Below are positions 56,596-64,000 of a DNA stretch of 64,000 nt, one piece after another. The stretch lies in contig NZ_SMBU01000028.1 in the NCBI RefSeq assembly GCF_004342485.1, positions 1 through 64,000 on the forward strand, read 5' to 3'. Each line of letters opens with the position of its first letter. The stretch's first letter is position 1. This DNA comes from Roseateles saccharophilus. Lineage in GTDB: Bacteria; Pseudomonadota; Gammaproteobacteria; Burkholderiales; Burkholderiaceae_C. The notes below the pieces were generated by a model that was given only the letters and a program-made list of their open reading frames with translations, was not told where the DNA came from and searched no databases. Made by a program: the position numbers and the translations under genes.

Positions 56596-57588
56596 ATGCC
56601 CCTCGGCACCCTCGACCGCTCCCCGCCGCCGTTCTTCCGCCAAGGTCCGTCGGCGCTGACCAAGCTCGCGCTGTGTTCGGCGCTGGCCCTGCTGCTGATG
56701 GTGGCGGACGCCCGCTTCAAGCTGATGCTGCCGGCCCGCGCCGCGCTGGCGCTGGTGCTGCAGCCGGTGCAGCGCCTGCTGCTGGTGCCGGTTGACGCCT
56801 GGGAGAACGCCGGCGACTACCTGCGCGGCACCAAGCGCGCGATGGCCGCGGAAGACCTGGCCAGGCGCCAGCTCAGCGCCCAAGCCGAACGCCTGTCGCG
56901 CGCCGAGGCCCTGCAGGCCGAGAACGAGCGGCTGCGCAAGCTGCTGGGCCTGCAGCCGGCGCTGGTGGTGCCGACCCTCGCCGCCGAGGTGCTGTTCGAG
57001 GCGCCCGATCCCTTCTCGCGCCGCGTCGTCATCGACCGCGGCGCGACCCAGGGCGTGGCGGCCGGCTCGCCCGTCATCAACGAGGCCGGCGTGCTGGGCC
57101 AGGTGACGCGCGTCTACCCACTGTCCGCCGAGGTCACGCTGCTGACCGACAAGGACGCCGCCATCCCGCTGCTGAACGCCCGCACGCAGATGCGCAACGC
57201 CGCCGCCGGCCGTCCGGACGGCGCCGGCATGGAGCTGCGCTTCCTGGCCGCGAACGCCGACGTCAAGGTCGGCGATCTGATGACGACCTCGGGCCTGGAC
57301 GGCGTCTACCCGCCGGGCCTGCCGGTGGCCAAGGTCACCGTCGTCGAGCGGCGCGGCGACTCCAGCTTTGCGCAGGTGCAGCTCACGCCCATCGCCCAGC
57401 CGGACAGCGCCCACCATGTGCTGGTGCTGCAGCCGATGGACCGCCATATCGCCGCCAGGAAGGAGGCCGAGGTGGCCGCCGCCGCCGAGGCCGCCTCGGC
57501 GGCCGAAGCCAAGGCCAGCGCCCGCGAGAAGCGCAAGTCAGAGCGCGCCGAGAAGGCCGCCGCGAAGGCTTCGGGAGCCACGCCATGA
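56596..57588 (+). CDS. mreC: rod-shape-determining protein MreC
   Basis: A 330-residue bitopic protein: one membrane helix (ALCSALALLLMVADARF, about 25-41), coiled coil (DLARRQLSAQAERLSRAEALQAENERL), and the periplasmic beta domains with GVYPPGLPVAKV near the end. The Ala/Lys/Glu-rich C-terminal tail is low complexity. It links MreB to the elongation enzymes. mreD starts inside its stop (ATGA at 57585). Confidence 0.94.
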   Translation: MPLGTLDRSPPPFFRQGPSALTKLALCSALALLLMVADARFKLMLPARAALALVLQPVQRLLLVPVDAWENAGDYLRGTKRAMAAEDLARRQLSAQAERLSRAEALQAENERLRKLLGLQPALVVPTLAAEVLFEAPDPFSRRVVIDRGATQGVAAGSPVINEAGVLGQVTRVYPLSAEVTLLTDKDAAIPLLNARTQMRNAAAGRPDGAGMELRFLAANADVKVGDLMTTSGLDGVYPPGLPVAKVTVVERRGDSSFAQVQLTPIAQPDSAHHVLVLQPMDRHIAARKEAEVAAAAEAASAAEAKASAREKRKSERAEKAAAKASGATP

Positions 57589-58106
57589 TCATGCCGCGCG
57601 CGGCCGAGAAGCTGCTGCTGCCCGCCAACCCCTGGTTCATCGCCCTGACGCTGGCTCTCGCGCTGATGATCGACATGGTGCCGCTGGGCCGCATCGCCGC
57701 GATGCCGGACGTGCTGGCCATCGTGATCGTGTTCTGGGGCGTGCACCAGCCGCGCCGCGTCGGCGTGCTGTGGGCCTTCGTGTTCGGCCTCTTGATCGAC
57801 GTGCACGACGGCGCCGTGCTGGGCCAGCATGCGCTGGCCTACAGCGGCCTGAGCTTCGGCGCGATCACGCTGCACCGCCGCCTGCCCTGGTTCAGCCTCG
57901 GTGCGCAGTCCGTCCAGGTGCTGCCGCTGTTCTTCGCTGCGCACGCGCTGGCGCTGATCGTGCGGATGATCGTCGGCGGCATGTGGCCAGGCTGGGGAGT
58001 TCTGCTGGCACCGATGTTCGAGGCCGCGCTGTGGCCCGTCGCCAGCGTGCTGCTGCTCGCCCCGCAGCGCCGCGCGCCCGACCGCGACGCCCACCGCCCC
58101 CTGTAA
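57585..58106 (+). CDS. mreD: rod-shape-determining protein MreD
   Basis: A 173-residue membrane protein with five to six helices (LALALMIDMVPLGRIAAMPDVLAIVIVFW; GVLWAFVFGLLIDVHDGAVLGQHALAY). Length and the conserved GLLxDxxxGxxLG stretch match MreD of other proteobacteria. mrdA begins six bases after its stop. Confidence 0.93.
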   Translation: MIMPRAAEKLLLPANPWFIALTLALALMIDMVPLGRIAAMPDVLAIVIVFWGVHQPRRVGVLWAFVFGLLIDVHDGAVLGQHALAYSGLSFGAITLHRRLPWFSLGAQSVQVLPLFFAAHALALIVRMIVGGMWPGWGVLLAPMFEAALWPVASVLLLAPQRRAPDRDAHRPL

Positions 58107-58112
58107 ACCGAA

Positions 58113-60134
58113 GTGGTCGTCCTCAAGAACCTCCACCAGGAGCTGTCGCGCTTCCGGATGCGCGTGCTGGCCGCGGGCGCCTTCGTGCTGTTCTGCTTCG
58201 GGCTGCTGGTGGCCCGCCTCGTCTGGCTGCAGGTCGTGCAGTACGACAGCTTCGCCGAGCGTGCCGAGTCCAACCGCATCGCCGTCGTGCCCATCGTGCC
58301 CAACCGCGGCCTCATCAAGGACCGCAACGGCGTCGTGCTGGCCAGCAACTACTCGGCCTACACGCTCGAGATCAACCCCGAGAAGGTCGTCGACCTGGAC
58401 GCCACCATTGAGGCGCTGGGCCAGGTCATCGAGATCCAGGCCCGCGACAAGCGCCGCTTCAAGCGCCTGCTGGAGGAGGCCAAGCACACCGACTCCCTGC
58501 CCATCCGCACCAAGCTGACGGATGAGGAGGTGGCCCGCTTCACCGCCCAGCGCTTCCGCTTTCCGGGCGTCGAGATCAAGGCGCGGCTGTTCCGCTCCTA
58601 CCCGCTGGGCGAGGTGGGCGCCCACCTGATCGGCTACATCGGCCGCATCAACCAGGCCGAGAAGAAGGCCATGGACGACTGGGAAGACGAGGACATCGCC
58701 AACTACCGCGGCACCGAATACATCGGCAAGCTCGGCCTGGAGCAGGCCTACGAGAAGGAGCTGCACGGCACGACCGGCTTCGAGCAGGTCGAGACCAGCG
58801 CCGGCGGCCGCGCGGTGCGCCGGCTCGACCACAAGCCGCCCACGCCCGGCAACACGCTGAACCTGTCCATCGACATCAAGCTGCAGGCACTGGTCGAGCA
58901 ACTCTTCGGCGAACGCCGCGGTGCGCTGGTGGCCATCGACCCGCGCAACGGCGAGGTGCTGGCCTTCGTGTCCAAGCCCACCTTCGACCCCAATCTCTTC
59001 GTCGACGGCATCGACGCCGATTCCTGGCGCGAGCTCAACGAGGACATCGACAAGCCGCTGCTGAACCGCGCACTGCGCGGCACCTATCCGCCGGGCTCCA
59101 CCTTCAAGCCGCTGATGGCCATGGCGGCGCTGAACACCGGCAAGCGCGACCCGCACCTGGTCATCCAGGACAACCTGAGCTTCAGCTTCGGCGGCCGCAC
59201 CTTCGGCAGCCCCGAGACCGACCGCGCCGGCCCCAAGGACATGCGCCTGGCCATCGTCACCTCGTCCAACGTCTACTTCTACGGCCTGGCCAACGACATG
59301 GGCGTGGACCTCATCCACGACCAGCTCGAGCCCTTCGGCCTGGGCCGCAAGACCGACATCGACCTGCAGGGCGAGGTCACCGGCGACCTGCCGTCCACCG
59401 AGTGGAAGCGCCGCAAGTTCAAGCGCCCCGAGCAGCAGAAGTGGTACGCCGGCGAGACCATTTCTCTGGGCATCGGCCAGGGCTACAACAACTTCACGAT
59501 GCTGCAGATGGCCACGGCCTACTCGACCATCGCCTCGGGCGGCCTGCGCTTCAAGCCTCGCCTGGTGCGCGACATCGAGGACGTCGTCAAGCACGCGGAC
59601 CGCCGCGTCGCCAGCGACGCGCTGCCAGCGCTGCCGCTCAAGCCGGCCGACGTGGCCATCATCCACAACGCGATGAACGGCGTGACGCTGGAGGGCACCG
59701 GGCGCCAGGTGTTCCAGGGCGCGCCCTACCTGAGCGCGGGCAAGACCGGCACGGCCCAGGCCGTGGGCCTGAAGGCCGGCGAGAAATACAGCGCCATCAA
59801 GGCCGACGAGCGCAAGCGCGACCATTCGCTCTACGTCGGCTTCGCGCCGATGGACCATCCCAGCGTCGCGCTGGCCGTCATCGTCGAGAACGCCGGCTGG
59901 GGCAATGCCTCAGCGGCGCCCATCGCGCGCCGCGTCTTCGACTACCTGCTGGCGGGCCAGTATCCCAGCGAGGAAGACATCGCGAAGACACAACTGGGCC
60001 AGTCCTTCACGCCCATCGGCACGCCGCGCCGGGCGGTCGACGTGCCCTTGGCCGGTCAACCGGGCCAGGCGGCGTCGGTGCCCGCTCCTGCGGCATCTGC
60101 TGCCTCGGCCCCAGCTTCGGGAGCCTCGCGATGA
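58113..60134 (+). CDS. mrdA: penicillin-binding protein 2 (transpeptidase)
   Basis: A 673-residue peptidoglycan D,D-transpeptidase of elongation. GTG start at 58113; one N-terminal helix (VLAAGAFVLFCFGLLVARLVWL), the dimer/pedestal domain, and the catalytic motifs STFK (Ser329), SSN in TSSNVYFYG and KTG in SAGKTGTAQAV. The last 40 residues are Ala/Pro/Ser-rich. The stop overlaps the rodA start (ATGA). Confidence 0.95.
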   Translation: MVVLKNLHQELSRFRMRVLAAGAFVLFCFGLLVARLVWLQVVQYDSFAERAESNRIAVVPIVPNRGLIKDRNGVVLASNYSAYTLEINPEKVVDLDATIEALGQVIEIQARDKRRFKRLLEEAKHTDSLPIRTKLTDEEVARFTAQRFRFPGVEIKARLFRSYPLGEVGAHLIGYIGRINQAEKKAMDDWEDEDIANYRGTEYIGKLGLEQAYEKELHGTTGFEQVETSAGGRAVRRLDHKPPTPGNTLNLSIDIKLQALVEQLFGERRGALVAIDPRNGEVLAFVSKPTFDPNLFVDGIDADSWRELNEDIDKPLLNRALRGTYPPGSTFKPLMAMAALNTGKRDPHLVIQDNLSFSFGGRTFGSPETDRAGPKDMRLAIVTSSNVYFYGLANDMGVDLIHDQLEPFGLGRKTDIDLQGEVTGDLPSTEWKRRKFKRPEQQKWYAGETISLGIGQGYNNFTMLQMATAYSTIASGGLRFKPRLVRDIEDVVKHADRRVASDALPALPLKPADVAIIHNAMNGVTLEGTGRQVFQGAPYLSAGKTGTAQAVGLKAGEKYSAIKADERKRDHSLYVGFAPMDHPSVALAVIVENAGWGNASAAPIARRVFDYLLAGQYPSEEDIAKTQLGQSFTPIGTPRRAVDVPLAGQPGQAASVPAPAASAASAPASGASR

Positions 60135-61285
60135 CCGTCATCGAACGCCCGCCCCTGATGAGCCGGCTGCGGCCTTGGCTCAGCGGCTTCGACATCCCTC
60201 TGCTGCTGGCCGTGCTGTGGTTGTGCGCCTGGGGCCTGCTGTGCATGTACTCGGCCGGTTACGACAACGGCACGCGCTTCCCCGACCACGCCCGCAACAT
60301 GGTGCTGGCCCTGGGCCTGATGTTCGTCGTCGCCCAGGTGCCGCCGCAGCGGCTGATGGCTCTGGCCATCCCGCTTTACACGGTGGGCGTCATGCTGCTG
60401 GTCGCGACGGCGCTGTTCGGCGTCACGAAGAAGGGCGCGACGCGCTGGCTCAGCATCGGCGTCACGCAGATCCAGCCGTCCGAGCTGCTCAAGCTGGCCG
60501 TGCCGCTGATGCTGGCCTGGTGGTTCCAGAAGCGCGAGGGCCTGCTGCGCTGGCCCGACTTCATCGCCGCCTTCGCGCTGCTGCTGCTGCCCTTCCTGCT
60601 GATCGCCAAGCAGCCCGACCTCGGCACCGGCATCCTGGTGCTGGCCGCGGGCCTGTACGTGATCTTCTTCGCCGGCCTGCCCTGGAAGCTCATCGTGCCG
60701 GCCTTCGTCATCGGCGCCGCCGCCGCGACGGCCCTGGTGCTCAGCGAGGACAAGATCTGCGAGCCCGACCTGACCTGGCCGGTGCTCAAGGACTACCAGA
60801 AGCACCGCATCTGCACGCTGCTGGACCCGAGCAAGGACCCACTCGGCAAGGGCTTCCACATCATCCAGGGCGAGATCGCCATCGGCTCCGGCGGCGTGAC
60901 CGGCAAGGGCTTCATGCAGGGCACGCAGACGCACCTGGAGTTCATCCCCGAGCGCACGACGGACTTCATCTTCGCGGCCTTCGGCGAGGAGTTCGGCCTG
61001 ATGGGCGCGCTGGCCCTGCTGGTCGGCTTCACGGCGCTGATCCTGCGTGGGCTGATGATCGCCTCCGACGCGCCCACGCTGTTCACGCGGCTGATGGCCG
61101 GCGCCGTGACGCTGTCCTTCTTCACCTATGTCTTCGTCAACATGGGCATGGTCAGCGGCATCCTGCCCGTCGTCGGCGTGCCCCTGCCCTTCGTCAGCTA
61201 TGGCGGCACGGCGATGGTGACGCTGGGGCTGAGCCTCGGCCTGCTGCTGTCGATCGCGCGGGTCAGGAAGCTGGTCAAGACCTGA
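60131..61285 (+). CDS. rodA: peptidoglycan glycosyltransferase RodA
   Basis: A 384-residue SEDS-family polymerase with ten helices. Landmarks: WLCAWGLLCMYSAGYD, GATRWLSIGVTQIQPSELLKLAVPLMLAW, KQPDLGTGILVLAAGLYV and the C-terminal PLPFVSYGGTAMVTLGLSLGLLLS. It makes glycan strands together with PBP2 of the preceding gene. Its stop lies 11 bases inside the convergent kinase gene. Confidence 0.95.
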   Translation: MTVIERPPLMSRLRPWLSGFDIPLLLAVLWLCAWGLLCMYSAGYDNGTRFPDHARNMVLALGLMFVVAQVPPQRLMALAIPLYTVGVMLLVATALFGVTKKGATRWLSIGVTQIQPSELLKLAVPLMLAWWFQKREGLLRWPDFIAAFALLLLPFLLIAKQPDLGTGILVLAAGLYVIFFAGLPWKLIVPAFVIGAAAATALVLSEDKICEPDLTWPVLKDYQKHRICTLLDPSKDPLGKGFHIIQGEIAIGSGGVTGKGFMQGTQTHLEFIPERTTDFIFAAFGEEFGLMGALALLVGFTALILRGLMIASDAPTLFTRLMAGAVTLSFFTYVFVNMGMVSGILPVVGVPLPFVSYGGTAMVTLGLSLGLLLSIARVRKLVKT

Positions 61286-62786
61286 GCGCCGGGGCGGCCG
61301 CCACGGCCGGGAAGCGGATCGTGAACCGCGCCCCCGGCCCCTGGCCGTCGGGCGACTCTCCGCCCGCCGCGCGGCGCAGGCGCGTGTCGTCCAGCGTCAG
61401 CTCGGCCTCGTGCTGCTGCACGATCTCCTGCACGATGGCCAGGCCCAGGCCCGAGCCTTCCACGCCACTGCCGAGCGACCGGTAGAAGGGCTGGAAGACT
61501 TTCTCGCGCTCGCCCGGCGCGATGCCCGGCCCGGTGTCCTCGACCTGCAGCACGACGACCTGGCCGAACGGGTCCTCGACGACGCGCACCGTGACGACGC
61601 CGCTGGCCGGCGTGTACAGCAGCGCGTTGTCGACGAGGTTGCGGATCAGCTCGCCGATCAGCACCGGCTGGCCCAGCACGCGCAGCCGGCTGTCGTCCGG
61701 GCTGACGCCGTCGTAGCCGAGGTCGATGCGCCGCTCCAGCGCGCGCGGCACGAAGTCGCGCACGGTGTCGATGGCGATCTCGGCCAGGTTGACCGGCTCG
61801 CGCTTCATGGCCTGCTCGGCGTCCTCGGCGCGCGCCATCGACAGCAGCTGGTTGACCATGTGGGCCGCGCGCTCGCTGGCACGCGCGATCTGCGCCAGCG
61901 AGCGCTTCATCTCGTCGGGCGAGGCCCGGCCGGCGTCGATCTCGCGCTGGATCAGCTCGGCCTGGGTGCGCAGGCCGGCCAGCGGCGTCTTCAGCTGGTG
62001 GGCCGCGTCGGCGAGGAAATGCTTCTGGCGGCTCATCGACGAGTCCAGCCGCGCCAGCAGGTCGTTGATCGCGCGCACCAGCGGCGCGACCTCGTCGGGC
62101 ACGCGTTGCTCGTCGATGGGGGACAGGTCCGAGCTCTCGCGCGAGCGGATGCGCCGCTGCAGCTCGTTGAGCGGCGATATGCCACGCGCCAGCGCCAGCC
62201 ACACCAGCAGCACCGCCAGCGGCAGGATGACGAACTGCGGCAGGATGACGCCCTTGATGATCTCGTTGGTCAGGCGCGCACGCTTGCCCAGCGTCTCCGC
62301 GACCTGCACCAGCATGGTCTTGGTCGAGCCGGCCTGGCCCTCGGGCGCGACCCAGAGATAGGCCACGCGCACGGCGTCCGTGCCGACCTCGTCGTCGCGG
62401 AAGTGGATCTCCCAGGGCACGACGGGCGCGTCCTCGACCGGCACCGGCAGCGTCGAGTCGCCGCTGAGCAGCTCGCCGCGCAGGCCCAGCACCTGGTAGA
62501 AGACCGTGTCCGACGCGTCCGCGCGCAGCAGCGCCGCCGCCTCGGGCACCAGGGCATAACGGTCGCGTCCCTTGGTCGGCGCCTCGGCCGCCGCCACCTG
62601 CAGGCCCAGGCTGCGCGCCGTCTCGCCCAGCTCGCGGTCATAGGGCCGGCTGGCGATGCCCTGCGCCACCAGCCAGGTCAGCGCCACGCTGATCGGCCAG
62701 ATCAACAGCAGCGGGGCGAGCATCCAGTCGAGGATCTCGCCGAACAGCGAGCCCTGCTGCGGGCTGGCGCCGTCCTTGGTCGGCAT
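61275..62786 (-). CDS. sensor histidine kinase, TctE/QseC-type
   Basis: A 503-residue kinase: a helix at about 23-42, a 2CSK_N-type periplasmic domain (RELGETARSLGLQVAAAEAPTKG; DTVFYQVLGLRGELLSGD), a second helix at about 182-200, HAMP, phosphoacceptor His263 in FLADAAHQLKTPLAGLRTQ, and ATP-binding NLVDNALLYTP, DTGPGIAPGER and GSGLGLAIVQEI. TctE-like kinases sense tricarboxylates in other bacteria; here the signal is not known. The partner regulator gene lies immediately upstream, no gap. Confidence 0.93.
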   Translation of the reverse strand: MPTKDGASPQQGSLFGEILDWMLAPLLLIWPISVALTWLVAQGIASRPYDRELGETARSLGLQVAAAEAPTKGRDRYALVPEAAALLRADASDTVFYQVLGLRGELLSGDSTLPVPVEDAPVVPWEIHFRDDEVGTDAVRVAYLWVAPEGQAGSTKTMLVQVAETLGKRARLTNEIIKGVILPQFVILPLAVLLVWLALARGISPLNELQRRIRSRESSDLSPIDEQRVPDEVAPLVRAINDLLARLDSSMSRQKHFLADAAHQLKTPLAGLRTQAELIQREIDAGRASPDEMKRSLAQIARASERAAHMVNQLLSMARAEDAEQAMKREPVNLAEIAIDTVRDFVPRALERRIDLGYDGVSPDDSRLRVLGQPVLIGELIRNLVDNALLYTPASGVVTVRVVEDPFGQVVVLQVEDTGPGIAPGEREKVFQPFYRSLGSGVEGSGLGLAIVQEIVQQHEAELTLDDTRLRRAAGGESPDGQGPGARFTIRFPAVAAAPALRS

Positions 62787-63458
62787 TTACGAGGGGATTT
62801 TCTCTAGGCAGTAGCCCAGGCCGCGCACGGTGGCGATGCGGATCGGCCCCTGCTCGATCTTCTTGCGCAGCCGGTGGATGTAGACCTCGATCGCGTTGTT
62901 CGAGACCTCCTCGCCCCACTCGCACAGGCGCTCGACGAGCTGGTCCTTGCTGACCAGGCGGCCGGCGCGCTGCAGCAGCACCTCCAGCAGCGACAGCTCG
63001 CGCGCCGAGAGTTCCAGCATCTGCTCGTTGATATAGGCCACGCGGCCGGTGGCGTCGAAGGTCAGCGGCCCGTGCTTGATGAGACTGCTGGCCGTGCCCA
63101 GGCCGCGGCGCGTCAGCGCCCGCACGCGCGCCTCCAGCTCCTGCAGCGAGAAGGGCTTGGCCATGTAGTCGTCCGCGCCCAGGTCCAGCCCCTTGACGCG
63201 CTGCTCCACGCTGTCCGCCGCCGTCAGGATCAGCACCGGCATCGTCGAGCCGCGCGCGCGCAGCTTGCGCAGCACCTCCAGCCCGTGCAGGCGCGGCAGG
63301 CCGAGGTCGAGGATGACGAGGTCGAACTCGTGGGTCGCCAGCGCCGTATCGGCCTCGGTACCCGAGCTGACGCGGTCCACCGCATAGCCCGAGGCGCGCA
63401 GCGCCCGCAACAGCCCATCGGCCAGCACTTGGTCATCTTCGGCAATCAGGATGCGCAT
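62787..63458 (-). CDS. OmpR/PhoB-family response regulator, TctD/QseB-type
   Basis: A 223-residue regulator with receiver domain (Asp51 in LVILDLGLPRLHGLEV; DD at 8-9; Lys in DDYMAKPFSLQEL) and a winged helix (LSARELSLLEVLLQRAGRLVSKDQL; SNNAIEVYIHRLRKKI). The kinase ATG follows its stop directly. Divergent from recA with 149 bases between. Confidence 0.94.
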   Translation of the reverse strand: MRILIAEDDQVLADGLLRALRASGYAVDRVSSGTEADTALATHEFDLVILDLGLPRLHGLEVLRKLRARGSTMPVLILTAADSVEQRVKGLDLGADDYMAKPFSLQELEARVRALTRRGLGTASSLIKHGPLTFDATGRVAYINEQMLELSARELSLLEVLLQRAGRLVSKDQLVERLCEWGEEVSNNAIEVYIHRLRKKIEQGPIRIATVRGLGYCLEKIPS

Positions 63459-63555
63459 CGTCTTGTCTCCTCGGCCGATGTTATGTGTTGCGCGGGTGGC
63501 TCACGTCATGAGCTAGCGACTGCCTAGGATGCTCATCAAGCCTGGGGACAAACCA

Positions 63556-63571
63556 CTGTACAAACATACAG
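63556..63571 (+). promoter_or_regulatory. LexA (SOS) box of recA
   Basis: CTGT-ACAAACAT-ACAG fits the CTGT-N8-ACAG consensus exactly. CATAAT at 63579-63584 may be the -10, so the box overlaps the -35 region, the arrangement of many recA promoters. The ATG is at 63608. Confidence 0.92.
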
Positions 63572-63607
63572 ATTGCCCCATAATTCAGCCATTCTTTGGA
63601 GAACTGC

Positions 63608-64000
63608 ATGGACGCCCCCGTCAAAGCCCTGAACACCGAAAAAGCCAAGGCCCTGCAGGCCGCACTCGCCCAGATCGAGAAGCAGTTCGGCAAGGGCTCC
63701 ATCATGCGCCTCGGCGAAGGCGAGGTCATCGACGACATCCAGGTCGTCTCCACCGGCTCCCTGGGTCTGGATATCGCCCTGGGCGTCGGCGGCCTGCCGC
63801 GTGGCCGCGTCATCGAGATCTACGGCCCCGAGTCTTCCGGCAAGACCACGCTGACGCTCCAGGTCATCGCGGAAATGCAGAAGATCCAGGGCACCTGCGC
63901 CTTCATCGACGCCGAGCACGCTCTGGACATCCAGTACGCCCAGAAGCTCGGCGTCAACCTGCAAGACCTGCTGATCAGCCAGCCCGACACCGGCGAGCAG
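63608..64000 (+). CDS. recA: RecA recombinase, 5' part (cut by the window edge)
   Basis: The first 131 residues of about 350. [22 protein letters not shown] starts the family N-terminal helix, [13 protein letters not shown] follows, and the ATP-binding Walker [10 protein letters not shown] is at 73-81, then FIDAEHALD. Shine-Dalgarno GGAG lies seven bases before the ATG. RecA drives strand exchange and LexA autocleavage; the LexA box above fits autoregulation. Confidence 0.97.
   Translation, partial: MDAPVKALNTEKAKALQAALAQIEKQFGKGSIMRLGEGEVIDDIQVVSTGSLGLDIALGVGGLPRGRVIEIYGPESSGKTTLTLQVIAEMQKIQGTCAFIDAEHALDIQYAQKLGVNLQDLLISQPDTGEQ

Noticed and set aside
59402-60130. Upstream part of the frame that ends in rodA
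   Set aside because: It is a shifted reading of mrdA; rodA starts at the ATGA overlap at 60131.

Overview
The window is a GC-rich chromosomal segment with the gene content and order of a betaproteobacterium of the Burkholderiales, most like the Rubrivivax/Roseateles/Pelomonas group. Evidence for this: Bug-type (TctC) solute-binding proteins, GatCAB head-to-head with an mreBCD-mrdA-rodA operon, a TctD/TctE-like two-component pair next to recA, and short GC-rich intergenic repeats of a type common in that order. The genus is inferred from gene order only. I saw no rRNA, tRNA, insertion sequence, prophage or CRISPR array.

Layout, left to right. 1-0.8 kb: the 5' end of an unidentified gene and one small, lower-GC orphan gene. 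0.8-8.7 kb: a leftward run of five genes with overlapping or nearly overlapping ends: two tandem lipoprotein/secreted TPR diguanylate cyclases, two Bug solute-binding proteins and a SulP-STAS anion transporter. 8.8-16.2 kb: a Yej-type peptide ABC importer, with ATPase and permeases leftward and two tandem binding proteins rightward from a shared promoter region. 16.3-21.4 kb: a PspC-like protein, a wax-ester/diacylglycerol acyltransferase with a histone-like tail, an alpha/beta hydrolase, a GFA-fold protein, a ClpP paralogue and a second hydrolase. 21.4-24.7 kb: a PCu(A)C copper chaperone divergent from a YtrA-type GntR regulator with its ABC exporter and a clear operator. 24.8-34.3 kb: kup, small metabolic genes, a Tat-exported M48 protease, Crp and LuxR regulators, an MBL hydrolase, a lipoprotein, an acyltransferase and a LytS/LytTR pair.

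34.4-40.3 kb: a MexEF-OprN/OqxAB-like RND efflux operon whose adaptor gene is cut by an in-frame amber codon although pump and outer-membrane channel are intact. 40.5-46.9 kb: a POT peptide transporter, two paralogous YkuD-like proteins whose catalytic motif lacks the usual His, a small secreted Pro/Gln-rich protein and an orphan MASE1-CHASE-PAS hybrid-sensing kinase. 47.2-52 kb: exonuclease III, a TonB-dependent receptor, pyrE and a DUF4124-type protein. 52-61.3 kb: gatCAB and the rod-shape operon. 61.3-64 kb: a two-component system and the beginning of recA under a LexA box.

The housekeeping right third is ordinary. The most unusual parts are the cyclase/Bug/SulP operon, the acyltransferase with a KAAAK-type tail, the broken RND adaptor and the paired YkuD variants. 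All family assignments come from reading the translated sequence; no database search was run.
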